From the NCBI GenBank assembly GCA_016763315.1, contig JAESTZ010000082.1:1-45568 (forward strand): 45,568 bases of DNA, read 5' to 3'. Both the position numbers and the translations under genes were made by a program. Positions 11,089-20,340 of the stretch are shown piece by piece (the stretch's first letter is position 1; each line of letters opens with the position of its first letter). The notes under the pieces are model-generated. The model did no database searches, was not told where the DNA came from, and saw only the letters and a program-made list of their open reading frames with translations. This DNA is from Robiginitomaculum sp. Its GTDB lineage: Bacteria; Pseudomonadota; Alphaproteobacteria; Caulobacterales; Maricaulaceae.

Positions 11089-12297
11089 ATGGCCAAATTT
11101 GCTATTGCTTTTATACCTAAACTTTCTAGCGTTAACTGGCTAAAGCTTGCTACATTTAGTTTGGTGGGTATCAGCGCCTTGATCTTGGTCGCGATAACAT
11201 TGTTTGGCAAAGTTGATAGTGCTCTACCAAAAGTTAGTTTGAATATACCTTCATTGGCAGATTCCAGTAAGATTCAAGCTGGTTTGCGCTCCGACAAAGC
11301 CAGCAATACTCAAAACCTTATACAAGACGGGCAACAAGAAGAGCCGCGCCTTAGTGGTATTTCGGACCCTTCCTTGCAACCAGTATCATTACAGCCGAAT
11401 AATACCAGGCGTTTGACACAGAATGAGCCGCGCCTGCCAACTTCACCAAATGCTTTGGTAGCGGTTCCGATAGCCGGGTTTTTCGAACCTGGCCCTGGCG
11501 GGGTTTTGCCAATTATCTCTGCTGGTGGCGATAAGCCTTCTACTGTGTATTCTAGAAGCTTCGAGATTAAAAAGGGCAAACCAGTGGTTTCTATTATTGT
11601 TGGTGGTTTGGGAATGATGAAAAGAACAACCATGGCAGCAATTGAAGAATTGCCGCCAGAGGTTACCTTGTCGTTTGTTCCCTATACACCGGATTTGCAA
11701 ACTTGGATCGACTTGGCAAGAGCGCAAGGTCACGAGGTAATGATAGAAATTCCAATGGAGCCATTTGGCTATCCAGAAACCGACCCCGGGCCATATACTT
11801 TATTGTCCAGCGCCAGTTCGGCCGAAAACACCAGACGGTTAGAATGGTTGTTAAGCCGCACTAGCGGATATTTTGGCGTGACCAATTATATGGGCTCGAA
11901 ATTGACCGCATCAGAAAATGCTCTTGCGCCAATTTTTCGTAATTTTAATCGTCGAGGACTGGATTTTTTATATGACGGTGAAACCAGGCGGTCATCATTA
12001 AAGAATGTAGCAGTTAAAGAAGGGTTGTCCTGGTCTACAGCCGATCGAATTATCGATATCAAACAAACCACTACGGCAATTGACGATCAATTATTACGGC
12101 TTGAAGCTATGGCTATTCAAAATGGATCCGCTATTGGCAAGGGCTTTTCCTGGCCGGTTACAATTAAACAATTACGCGACTGGACAGCATCATTGGAGGC
12201 CAAAGGTTATCAGTTGGCACCGGTATCTGCGGTAATAAAAATGCGCAATGAAGAGGTGGAAAGTTCTTCGGCGACACTGGTTGTAAGTGCAAATTAA
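11089..12297 (+). CDS. YibQ-like divergent polysaccharide deacetylase family protein
   Basis: 402 residues. A single membrane segment near residues 18-38 (LKLATFSLVGISALILVAITLF) and a long Ser/Pro/Gln-rich linker lead into a NodB-like barrel from about residue 160: KPVVSIIVGGLGM, LSFVPYTPDL, HEVMIEIPMEPFGYP, GVTNYMGSKLTA, GKGFSWPVTIKQLRDW. These are the blocks of the divergent polysaccharide deacetylase family, often found behind envC and ctpA. The usual first motif Asp-Asp appears here as GGLG, so catalytic deacetylase activity is doubtful. The substrate is presumably a cell-wall or envelope glycan (inference). Confidence 0.85.
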   Translation: MAKFAIAFIPKLSSVNWLKLATFSLVGISALILVAITLFGKVDSALPKVSLNIPSLADSSKIQAGLRSDKASNTQNLIQDGQQEEPRLSGISDPSLQPVSLQPNNTRRLTQNEPRLPTSPNALVAVPIAGFFEPGPGGVLPIISAGGDKPSTVYSRSFEIKKGKPVVSIIVGGLGMMKRTTMAAIEELPPEVTLSFVPYTPDLQTWIDLARAQGHEVMIEIPMEPFGYPETDPGPYTLLSSASSAENTRRLEWLLSRTSGYFGVTNYMGSKLTASENALAPIFRNFNRRGLDFLYDGETRRSSLKNVAVKEGLSWSTADRIIDIKQTTTAIDDQLLRLEAMAIQNGSAIGKGFSWPVTIKQLRDWTASLEAKGYQLAPVSAVIKMRNEEVESSSATLVVSAN

Positions 12298-12368
12298 GTA
12301 AATTATCCATGTAAAAGAAAAGCTATTATCGATTTTATCTACACCTAAGTCATAAGATTTGTAATAAC

Positions 12369-12437
12369 TGCACTGCACCGACTCGAAAGTGTTACCGGTT
12401 TTGGGTAAGTTGATGGACAACAAAGCAAGTTATACTT
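12369..12437 (+). repeat. Palindromic intergenic repeat, copy 1 (degenerate)
   Basis: The core 12369-12416 aligns with copies at 26212 and 43988 after three single-base deletions: CACCGAC, then AAAGTGTTACCGG, then TTTTGGGTAAGTTGATGG. Downstream, TTGATG (12410-12415) and TATACT (12431-12436) are 15 bases apart, as in copy 3. The element sits 50 bases before the aminotransferase start. Confidence 0.75.
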
Positions 12438-12486
12438 ACAACACTAATCGATATGGTATTTTAAATATATAATATAGAACGAGCAA

Positions 12487-13812
12487 ATGAGTTCTGTTTT
12501 TTATCGTACAGCAAAAAAACATTATCCTTTGGCGGTGCGCGCCGAAGGAATGTATATTTATGATCAGGACAACAAGCCATACCTTGATATGAGCGGCGGC
12601 GCGGCAGTTTCATGCCTTGGCCACCAACATGAAAAAGTAGTTACAGTTTTATGCGGGCAAATTAAACAAATGAGCTTTGCTCATACCGCATTTTTTTCCA
12701 ATCAACCACAAGAAGAACTTGCTGAACGGTTAGCGGAAAAGTTCAGCCAAGACGATGCAAAGGTTTATTTTACCTCTGGTGGTTCGGAGGCTAATGAAAC
12801 AGCCATTAAAATGGCATGGCAATATTGGCGAACTAAAGGGCTTATATCAAAACAGAAAATTATTAGCCGGGTGCATAGTTACCATGGCAACACATTAGCT
12901 ACGCTTTCAGCCAGCGGTAACTTGCCGCGACGGCGGGTCATGGGAGATCTATTACTAGAATGGCCACGAATTGATCCTTGTTATGCCTATCGCTACCAAG
13001 CAAACAAAGAAAGCCTGCAAGAGTACGGTTTACGTTCTGCCAATTTATTGGAATCTATGATTTTACAAGAAGGTGCAGAAAACATTGCCGCATTTATTGC
13101 AGAGCCGGTAGTCGGAGCATCATTAGGTGTAGTTCCAGCAGCTCCGGGTTATTTTACTAGGATCCGCCAAATTTGCGATCAATACGATATCTTGCTGATT
13201 GCTGATGAGATAATGTGCGGAACTGGACGTACAGGAACGTTTTTTGCTCACCAACAAGAAGGCTTTGTTCCTGATATTGTAACTCTGGCCAAAGGTTTAG
13301 CTGGCGGATATCAACCTCTAGCGGCGACCATTGCCAGTTCACAAGTTCATCAGGTACTTCAGGATAGTAATACCGGATTTTCACACGGACATACCTATGT
13401 TGGTCATGCAAGTGCCTGCGCTGCTGGTTTGGCAGTTTTGAATGTTATCGATGAGGAACGGCTGTTAGAAAAAGTAATGCAACAAGGCGATAATTTGCAA
13501 TTGGCATTGCAGAAAAACTTTGGGCATATGGATTATATTGGTGATATTCGTGGCCGTGGTCTGTTCCGGGGAATTGAAATAGTTGCCGATAAAGCTAGCA
13601 AAAAACCATTTGCCGATGAAAGAAAAATTACGGCTAATTTACACAAGCTAACCATGAAACACGGTCTGATCTGTTATCCCGGCGGAGGATCAGAAATTGA
13701 TGGGCTAGGCAGTCATATTTTATTGGCACCACCGTTTATAATTGAAGATCAACATATTGAACTATTGATCAAGAAGTTAACGGCAATATTTACCGAGTTG
13801 TTTGATGGTTGA
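12487..13812 (+). CDS. Class III pyridoxal-phosphate aminotransferase
   Basis: 441-residue fold-type I aminotransferase of the ornithine/GABA/beta-alanine group. Visible are the phosphate-binding SGGSEANE (about 97-104), the SYHGNT loop (131-136), the cofactor Asp-Glu in LIADEIMCGTGRTG (Asp240) and the Schiff-base Lys269 in TLAKGLAGGY. The class is clear; the amino donor and acceptor are not. Its stop overlaps the start of a BKACE-family gene, so the two probably serve one pathway, perhaps producing or consuming a beta-keto or amino-acyl intermediate (inference). A repeat element with promoter-like edges lies upstream. Confidence 0.9.
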   Translation: MSSVFYRTAKKHYPLAVRAEGMYIYDQDNKPYLDMSGGAAVSCLGHQHEKVVTVLCGQIKQMSFAHTAFFSNQPQEELAERLAEKFSQDDAKVYFTSGGSEANETAIKMAWQYWRTKGLISKQKIISRVHSYHGNTLATLSASGNLPRRRVMGDLLLEWPRIDPCYAYRYQANKESLQEYGLRSANLLESMILQEGAENIAAFIAEPVVGASLGVVPAAPGYFTRIRQICDQYDILLIADEIMCGTGRTGTFFAHQQEGFVPDIVTLAKGLAGGYQPLAATIASSQVHQVLQDSNTGFSHGHTYVGHASACAAGLAVLNVIDEERLLEKVMQQGDNLQLALQKNFGHMDYIGDIRGRGLFRGIEIVADKASKKPFADERKITANLHKLTMKHGLICYPGGGSEIDGLGSHILLAPPFIIEDQHIELLIKKLTAIFTELFDG

Positions 13813-14611
13813 GCCCTTTATAGTTATCTCTGCTCCAAATGGCGCGCGGCGACAAAAAACTGATCACCCAGATTTACCAATTACCCCAACTGAGATAGCT
13901 GCTTGTGCCGAAGAAATAGTTGCCGCTGGTGCAAGTGTTTTACACCTTCATGTACGAGATAATAATAATCAACACTCGCTTGATGTTGATCGCTATCGCG
14001 CTAGCATCAAGGCGATACGTGATGTAGTAGGCGAGCAATTAATTATTCAGGTCACCAGCGAAGCGGTAGGAAAATATAATTCAACCCAACAAATGGGTAT
14101 GATTAAAGAGTTAAAACCAGAAGCCGTATCTCTTGCTTTGCGCGAGTTATGTCCTGCTGATGCGGATATTACCGAAGCCGCAAAGTTTTTCTCTTGGTTA
14201 CGCTCTGAGAAAATTTTTCCACAATACATTTTGTATGACCAAAAAGACTGTAGGCGGTTTGAGGATTATTGTAGACGCGGAATTTTTGTCGATGACAATC
14301 CATTTGTACTGTTTGTTGTTGGTCGTGCCGGTACAGATATACAACGAGAGAAAATAATGACTGATATAGCAAAAGGCACTAGCAACCCTTGGGCTGTTTG
14401 CGGTTTTGGCGTAGCGGAAATTTCACTCGTATCTTTTGCGGCAGAACATAGCGGTCATATACGAGTAGGGTTTGAAAATAATATTCATAACGGATCCCAG
14501 CAATTATTGAGCGGGCATGGTGAGATGATAGATATTTGCCAACAAGCTGCTAACAAAACAGAGCGTAAAATAGCCACGGCAGATAATGTCAGAAACCTCT
14601 TTTCTCTATAA
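13805..14611 (+). CDS. BKACE-family beta-keto acid cleavage enzyme (DUF849/Kce-like)
   Basis: 268 residues. The family converts a beta-keto acid plus acetyl-CoA into acetoacetate and a new CoA ester; the founding member cleaves 3-keto-5-aminohexanoate in lysine fermentation. Seen here: VISAPNGARR at the N-terminus, LPITPTEIAACAEE, the zinc-binding His-x-His in VLHLHVRD, and HIRVGFENNIH near the end. The usual Gly-Ser-x-Asn-Phe block is replaced by SLALRELCPADAD, placing it in a divergent subgroup whose substrate I cannot name. The start is ATG at 13805, overlapping the aminotransferase by 8 bases. Confidence 0.85.
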   Translation: MVEPFIVISAPNGARRQKTDHPDLPITPTEIAACAEEIVAAGASVLHLHVRDNNNQHSLDVDRYRASIKAIRDVVGEQLIIQVTSEAVGKYNSTQQMGMIKELKPEAVSLALRELCPADADITEAAKFFSWLRSEKIFPQYILYDQKDCRRFEDYCRRGIFVDDNPFVLFVVGRAGTDIQREKIMTDIAKGTSNPWAVCGFGVAEISLVSFAAEHSGHIRVGFENNIHNGSQQLLSGHGEMIDICQQAANKTERKIATADNVRNLFSL

Positions 14612-14626
14612 AAAACAAACAGGTAA

Positions 14627-14657
14627 CAAAAAGGGCCGATGGATGATCCATCGGCCC
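14627..14657 (-). terminator. Strong hairpin terminator between convergent genes
   Basis: An 11-bp perfect stem, GGGCCGATGGA (14633-14643) with TCCATCGGCCC (14647-14657), loop TGA. Read on the minus strand it is followed by TTTTTGTT, so it mainly terminates the TonB receptor transcript. On the + strand it can still fold behind the BKACE gene but has no T-run. Confidence 0.85.
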
Positions 14658-14686
14658 CTGATATAATTGTAAGTGATTTTAGTTGA

Positions 14687-17104
14687 TTAGAATTTCAACT
14701 TGACGTTACCGTACCAAGAACCACCTTCATAATTAGCGGCACTACGACGTGGGTATTGAAGGCCAACGCTTAGGCGGTTTGCGTTAGGCGCGCCAATTTC
14801 ACCAACAAAAGAGTTGAAGATATTAGTGCCACCAAAGGCAACTCTAACCATGTCGTTGACATCATATCCAAGCTCGGCATCAAAATAGACAGTTGCTCCG
14901 ATTTCCGCACTTGGGCTAACGGCCGCACCAATTCTACCGCGTTCATCAAAATGCTTACCATAGAAGTTGGCGCGCATCATGAAGTTCCAGTCATCAGCGA
15001 AGTAGGTGTTAGTACCAAGTACAAAGCGTAAGTTAGGGAAGTTGTTCTCGATATCTTCGACTGTGCCATCGCTAACCGGAGTAACTGGGCCGGTTGGTGT
15101 TATCACTTGTTGTTGTCCAACAACATTGATCACATTATAGCTTGCTGCCAATGAAATATCAGTACTGACATCAGTACCCCAGTCAAAGCTGGAAGTCATC
15201 ACCACATCAACACCTCTATGCCTAACATCAAGTGCATTAGTATAGAAAGAAATTGTTGCGCCAGTGGTGCTACCAGGAACGGCAATATCACCAGTACGAT
15301 AAATACGGTCGCTTACATCAATTTGATAAGCATCAACAGTTAAGCTGGTTCTATCAGATAGGTTTCCTGTAAATCCTACGCTGTAATTGTTGGATTGCTC
15401 TTCTCTTAAGGGAGCACCACCAACCGCCAATGCGCTTGGGCTAGTTGAAGGAACAAGACCTTCTTCAACTTGCAAACCGGTTACGCCATCAAATGTGGTA
15501 ATGGTTGTCCGGACATTGGATTGTCCAGGGGTTGGAGCATGAAAGCCAGTTGAAATTGCGCCACGAAGGTTGAAGTTATCACTAACCGCATAATTACCGG
15601 CAACTTTCCAGTTAAGAGTTGAACCAAAATCGGAGAAGTCTTCAAAGCGTACTGCATATTGCAATAACAGGCGATCGCCTACTTCTTGCTCGATATCAAC
15701 ATAAGCTGCATAATTGCTTCGCGAGAATGAGCCGGAGTCAGCAGGTCTAAAACCGCCAAGACCATTGGAACCACTACCAAGGTATGAATTTGGCTCGCCA
15801 GCATTGATCACATAGGTTTCTCTACGCCATTCACCACCGAATGCGAAATTAACATTATCTGATACTTGTTTTGACATGTCCAAGTTGAAATTCAACTCTC
15901 TTTGCTCATAACCACCAACGCTAAAGTCACGCTGTGGAATTTGCAAATTGGCATTTAGACCCAAAGAGGGGTTGATGGTGTTGAACAATGTATAATCCAA
16001 AGTATTCTGGCCAAACCCAGCACTTAGATCATAGAACCAGCCATTATCCATCGTTCCTTTAAAGCCACCAACTAAGCTGGTGTCTTTTTGAGCGCCATCA
16101 AGATACGGCGTGTAACCAGCTGGAAGGCCGGTAAAGCCTAATCCATTTAAAGTCTGTAGCGTTGAGTGACCAGGGTTACGATAGAAGAACCGGTAGCGAC
16201 CATCTGTATCAGCATAGTTACCGAACAAATAAGCTTCAACACTTGGGCTTAGTTCGACAGCAGAGTTCATGAACAGTCTAAGACCACTTGTTTCTGGACG
16301 ACCCCATGTTTGGGTAAAAGGTGCATCGCCAAATGGAGAATCAACACCAACACCTTGAACACCGGCATCAATCAATGCTTGAGCGTCCGGGCGAATAATG
16401 CCGCGAGACAGTGCTTGGTTATCAACATACTCACCACTGATATTGACAAAGCCGTTGTCGCCAACCGGCAAGCCAATATTGGCTGCAAGTTTATAGCTGA
16501 CTTCGCCACGATAGAATTGACCGTATTGGGCAATAACTTCACCGCCCTCGGCAGAATCTTTCAAAACGAAATTGATAACGCCGGCAATTGCGTCTGAACC
16601 GTATTGAGCAGCAGCGCCATCACGAAGAACTTCAACGCTCTTCAAGGCAATACTTGGAATCATCGCGACATCTGGTGCTTGTGCGCCATTGCCTGCAGCA
16701 GGTGCGAAGAACTGCACCAGAGCTGAACGGTGACGACGTTTACCATTTACCATAACCAAAGTTTGGTCAGACGCTGTACCGCGCAAAGAAGTCGGGCGAA
16801 CAAATGCGCTACCGTCACCAGTGGCTGGAGTCGCGGTATATGAAGGCACCAACGTTTTCAAGCTATCGGTGATATCGGCGATATTACCCATATTGGAAAA
16901 TTCCTCGCCGGAGATCACATCAACAGGAACTGTTGAGTTTTGAATCGACCGAGGCTTGCTGCTTCTGCTACCAATTGTGACAATTTCATCAACAAATTCT
17001 TCGTCGCCACTTTGGGCAAAACTTGGTGCTGCAAACGCCATGGTGACTGCCGAAACAGCGACCCACATAGATGTTTGTCGTAATGTTTGTTTAAATGTAC
17101 TCAA
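14687..17104 (-). CDS. TonB-dependent outer-membrane receptor
   Basis: 805-residue active-transport receptor: signal peptide (1-30, ending SFAQ), plug domain about 45-180 (DEIVTIGSRS, GTASDQTLVMVNGKRRHRS, LRDGAAAQYGSDAIAGVINF), then a 22-strand barrel ending in the outer-membrane signature GNVKLKF. The TIGSR stretch after the signal peptide resembles a TonB box. There is no STN signalling domain, so it does not control a sigma factor itself. It starts with TTG at 17104; AGGGGAAG just upstream supports this. It is monocistronic. The ligand is unknown; the plug type (RRHRSALVQF) is common in aquatic Alphaproteobacteria and Gammaproteobacteria. Confidence 0.93.
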   Translation of the reverse strand: MSTFKQTLRQTSMWVAVSAVTMAFAAPSFAQSGDEEFVDEIVTIGSRSSKPRSIQNSTVPVDVISGEEFSNMGNIADITDSLKTLVPSYTATPATGDGSAFVRPTSLRGTASDQTLVMVNGKRRHRSALVQFFAPAAGNGAQAPDVAMIPSIALKSVEVLRDGAAAQYGSDAIAGVINFVLKDSAEGGEVIAQYGQFYRGEVSYKLAANIGLPVGDNGFVNISGEYVDNQALSRGIIRPDAQALIDAGVQGVGVDSPFGDAPFTQTWGRPETSGLRLFMNSAVELSPSVEAYLFGNYADTDGRYRFFYRNPGHSTLQTLNGLGFTGLPAGYTPYLDGAQKDTSLVGGFKGTMDNGWFYDLSAGFGQNTLDYTLFNTINPSLGLNANLQIPQRDFSVGGYEQRELNFNLDMSKQVSDNVNFAFGGEWRRETYVINAGEPNSYLGSGSNGLGGFRPADSGSFSRSNYAAYVDIEQEVGDRLLLQYAVRFEDFSDFGSTLNWKVAGNYAVSDNFNLRGAISTGFHAPTPGQSNVRTTITTFDGVTGLQVEEGLVPSTSPSALAVGGAPLREEQSNNYSVGFTGNLSDRTSLTVDAYQIDVSDRIYRTGDIAVPGSTTGATISFYTNALDVRHRGVDVVMTSSFDWGTDVSTDISLAASYNVINVVGQQQVITPTGPVTPVSDGTVEDIENNFPNLRFVLGTNTYFADDWNFMMRANFYGKHFDERGRIGAAVSPSAEIGATVYFDAELGYDVNDMVRVAFGGTNIFNSFVGEIGAPNANRLSVGLQYPRRSAANYEGGSWYGNVKLKF

Positions 17105-17328
17105 TTTACTTCCCCTGATATGTCATACCTGACGACTTTTGTCGAAAGGCGGCTTATAATTTATTTCTCAAATAATCTTGCAAAAGCCCCTTGTCTTCCT
17201 AAGAAGCTTAGCGAAGCAGTTTAAATTAGGCAGGCAGTAAATGCAACCTAATCATAACCAGTCCTGATCACAAATACCTTACGATTACTACAGTATATGC
17301 CCAAAAGTGTTGCAAAACTAATACATTA

Positions 17329-17354
17329 AATAAAAACACGACTTGTGTTTTATT
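17329..17354 (-). terminator. AT-rich hairpin terminator after the ABC exporter
   Basis: On the minus strand AATAAAACAC (17354-17345) pairs with GTGTTTTTATT (17339-17329) around a 5-base loop. The T-rich 3' arm supplies the uridine run. It lies a few bases beyond the stop of the ABC transporter gene. Confidence 0.6.
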
Positions 17355-17362
17355 CAAAGAGC

Positions 17363-19273
17363 CTAGGCTTCTTCATTGTTTGTCGCCTGAGTCCCGAATT
17401 GCAGCTCTGCAAGGCGGGCATAAAGACCCCCGCGTGACAAAAGCTCCTTGTGTGTTCCTTGGTCAACAATTTCACCTTCATCCATAACTACGATTTTATC
17501 TGCACGCAAAATAGTAGACAACCGGTGGGCAATGACAATGGTTGTACGATTGGCGGATACAGTTTCAAAGGCCTTTTGGATTGCTATTTCATTTTCAGAA
17601 TCAAGCGCGCTAGTCGCTTCATCAAGCAATAAAATAGGCGCGTCTCGTAACACCGCTCGAGCTATTGCTAGTCTTTGCCTTTGACCGCCTGAAAGCGTCA
17701 TGGCATTTTCTCCCAATGGAGTTTCATAACCTTGCGGCAGAGCCATGATAAACTCATGAGCATTGGCGGCAATCGCGGCAGCTTTGACTTGCTCATCACT
17801 GGCTGATGTTTTTCCAAATTGAATATTCTGCGCTACCGATCCGGAAAATAAAGCTGCGTTTTGTTGTACAATTGATATGGACGATCGTAACAATGCCGGA
17901 TCCATATTTTTTATATTAACCCCATCAATACATATGTTTCCAGATTGTGGATCGTAAAACCGCAATACCATTTGGAACATAGTACTTTTTCCCGCCCCCG
18001 AAGGGCCAACCAAAGCAATTGTCTGGCGCGGTTTTGCCAATAGCGAGACGTTTTTCAGAACTTGAGTTTCAGGTCTTGATGGATAATTGAAATTAACAGC
18101 GGTGAATTCAATTTCACCCTGAGTTATTATATCAGTATTTTCAAACTTCTCAGGCTTAGTAATATCCGGCTTTGCGCCGAGCAATTCCATTATCCGTTCT
18201 GTGGCACCTGCTGCTCGCATTATTTCCGCGTAAGTCTCGGTAATAATGCCAACACCCATAACCGCCACAAACGCATACATGACAAACTGGGTCATTGCGC
18301 CTGCCGACATTGCTCCGTCTTGTACCTGTACCGCGCCAAACCAAAGCACTGTAATAAGTCCTCCCAGTGTAAAAGAAGTAATTATAGCAGACATAAAAGT
18401 TCTGGCGATAATGCGGCGCATGGAAACCACATAAGTATCTTCTACCGCTTGGCCAAAATGCGCGCGCTCTTCGCTTTCTCTGGTAAAGGCCTGTACGGTT
18501 TCAATGGCTCTAATGCTTTCTGAGGCTCTTGCCGATGCTTCTGCCAAGCTGTCTTGGCTCATACGTGAAAGCCTTTGCACCCGTCGTCCATAAAACAAGA
18601 TAGGCAATAAAATAATCGGCCCAACAGCCAACATCAACAAAGCCAGCTTCCAACTGACAATCACCATCAATATTAACGCACCGAATGTTGTGGTTAAAGT
18701 CCGCGCGGCTACAGAAACCGAAGAGCCAACAACTGTTTGAATAAGTGCTGTGTCCGTAGTTAATCTGGACAAAACTTCACCGGTGCGAATGTGGGCAAAA
18801 TATCCGGGGCTGAGACTTAATAAATGATTGTATACTGCACGACGTAAATCAGCGACTACCCGCTCACCAAGGCGACTGATGAAGTAATATCGCAAAGCAG
18901 CAGTAAGTCCCAACAATACTGCCAATATTATTCCGGCGGCAAAATATCCGGCAAGGCCACCATCAAGAGTAAATGTTTGACAAATTGGCGAACTGGTATC
19001 GCCTGAAAATCCGCAATCAACCACCAACCGAAAAGCCGCTGGCAGCAATAAGGATAAAGTTGATGCTAAAGCTAAAAAGAATACAAAGGCTATAAGTAGC
19101 CACGGGTATTTCAGAACAAAAGGAATTAACCTGCGTAAAGGTTTTGCACTTCTGGCTTTTGCGCGATGTTCGCGATCCCGCTCTAATTCCTCAGCAAATG
19201 ACGATCCGCGATCAGTATCTACCGGATCCAGTGGCGTATCACTAACTGTCGTTTTTATTGGGTCATTAGCCAT
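17363..19273 (-). CDS. ABC-type exporter, fused membrane and ATPase domains
   Basis: 636-residue half-transporter of the MsbA/ABCB type that exports lipids, drugs or peptides as a homodimer. After a charged N-terminus, six membrane helices cover about residues 50-330, followed by the ATPase domain with Walker A GPSGAGKST, signature LSGGQRQR, Walker B ILLLDEAT and the switch His in VIAHRLST. I begin at the ATG at 19273 (MANDPIKTT); the upstream TTG at 19315 has its Shine-Dalgarno sequence directly abutting and adds 14 unlikely residues. The substrate is not indicated; lone genes of this type are common in Alphaproteobacteria. Confidence 0.92.
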   Translation of the reverse strand: MANDPIKTTVSDTPLDPVDTDRGSSFAEELERDREHRAKARSAKPLRRLIPFVLKYPWLLIAFVFFLALASTLSLLLPAAFRLVVDCGFSGDTSSPICQTFTLDGGLAGYFAAGIILAVLLGLTAALRYYFISRLGERVVADLRRAVYNHLLSLSPGYFAHIRTGEVLSRLTTDTALIQTVVGSSVSVAARTLTTTFGALILMVIVSWKLALLMLAVGPIILLPILFYGRRVQRLSRMSQDSLAEASARASESIRAIETVQAFTRESEERAHFGQAVEDTYVVSMRRIIARTFMSAIITSFTLGGLITVLWFGAVQVQDGAMSAGAMTQFVMYAFVAVMGVGIITETYAEIMRAAGATERIMELLGAKPDITKPEKFENTDIITQGEIEFTAVNFNYPSRPETQVLKNVSLLAKPRQTIALVGPSGAGKSTMFQMVLRFYDPQSGNICIDGVNIKNMDPALLRSSISIVQQNAALFSGSVAQNIQFGKTSASDEQVKAAAIAANAHEFIMALPQGYETPLGENAMTLSGGQRQRLAIARAVLRDAPILLLDEATSALDSENEIAIQKAFETVSANRTTIVIAHRLSTILRADKIVVMDEGEIVDQGTHKELLSRGGLYARLAELQFGTQATNNEEA

Positions 19274-19341
19274 GTGAATTTCTTGAACCTGATATTGGTG
19301 AATTTTAAGTGCCAACTCCTAAATTAAAAACTCTATACCGG

Positions 19342-19379
19342 CAACAAAACAAACCTCGCACCGAGTTAACGGTACGAGG
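19342..19379 (-). terminator. Rho-independent terminator after the small membrane protein gene
   Basis: On the minus strand CCTCGTACCG (19379-19370) pairs with CGGTGCGAGG (19363-19354), one T-G wobble, loop TTAACT, followed by TTTGTTTTGTTG. Confidence 0.75.
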
Positions 19380-19404
19380 CCTGTAATGTGAAGCGGTTAA
19401 ACTA

Positions 19405-19722
19405 TTAAGGCTTTAAACGCTCAAATGTTGTTTTAAGGATTGCAGTCAATGATGCAGCAGCAAGAACTGCAGCATAATTACCAAATATTTTGGTTAAGTA
19501 CTCACCAATGGCAGGTATTTCTCCCCAGGCACTTGCGCCTCCGGCGATAAGTAAAAAGATTGCAGCAATGATCAACCCGCGCCGATGATCTGCATCAACG
19601 AACCAGCCTGAAACCAATCCGAGTATCGCCAATAATGCGCCGGCATAGGCAAACCCGGACACGAACGAAAATACCACTGCAGCTAAAAAGCTGACGATCC
19701 ATAAAATTTTTGCTATAGACAT
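19405..19722 (-). CDS. Small integral membrane protein of unknown function
   Basis: 105 residues, mostly hydrophobic. Three membrane segments are evident (about 5-40 as two closely spaced passes, then 48-65), with a more amphipathic C-terminal stretch (NYAAVLAAASLTAILKTTFERLKP). No catalytic motif is visible and I do not recognise the family. It has its own terminator, so it is a separate transcription unit between folD and the ABC exporter. Confidence 0.7.
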   Translation of the reverse strand: MSIAKILWIVSFLAAVVFSFVSGFAYAGALLAILGLVSGWFVDADHRRGLIIAAIFLLIAGGASAWGEIPAIGEYLTKIFGNYAAVLAAASLTAILKTTFERLKP

Positions 19723-19917
19723 GAAAATAATCCCCTAATTGCTAATGAACACGTACATGTATTACTCATGTTTCGTAAAGTTTAGCCAATTCGTAAAACT
19801 CTGGAAATTCAAGTAGTAATATGAAATATTTCGTGAAATGAATATTAGGTAATGCTAATATAAAAGGCAGGCAGAACGCACTTTATAGACATTTAAATGA
19901 AATTAGATCCGCAGGAT

Positions 19918-20340
19918 TTAATTGAGTATGGCAGAAGTCCAAAGCGGTATGCGACTTGTACACCACTTATTTGTCGCAACAAATCCGGGAATTACATCTT
20001 GTGCATTGTCCGGTTCTTCTACTTCACTATTTACCACGCTTTGCATTAACAAGCGAATAGTGCGTGCTTGTTCATCACTGGCAAAAGCAACCGCAAAACC
20101 ACCCTCCATGCAAGCCTGAAATCGTGGTGGTAATAGGCGATCAAGACGTTGGTATTGCTGCTCACCAAGTGGCAGGTTTTTTCTTCGCTCTAAACGGTTA
20201 CTTTTGGAGAAGCTAAGTGATGTGTAAATGGCGGCGGCAGAAATAATATCTTTTTCTCGTTCGCTTAAGACTGTAGCTTGTGCTCCGTTTGCCATAAACA
20301 AGAATAGTCCGGCAATGAAAGCTGTTGGAAATTTAAACAT
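19918..20340 (-). CDS. Secreted small protein of unknown function
   Basis: 140 residues with a clear signal peptide ([22 protein letters not shown], cleavage near residue 22). The mature part is about 115 residues with two cysteines (FQACMEGG and NKWCTSR), which could form a disulfide. I do not recognise a domain. The start ATG at 20340 overlaps the end of folD by 8 bases (ATGTTTAA), so it is translated with the yggT-folD message. The link to one-carbon metabolism may be only positional. Confidence 0.65.
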   Translation of the reverse strand: MFKFPTAFIAGLFLFMANGAQATVLSEREKDIISAAAIYTSLSFSKSNRLERRKNLPLGEQQYQRLDRLLPPRFQACMEGGFAVAFASDEQARTIRLLMQSVVNSEVEEPDNAQDVIPGFVATNKWCTSRIPLWTSAILN

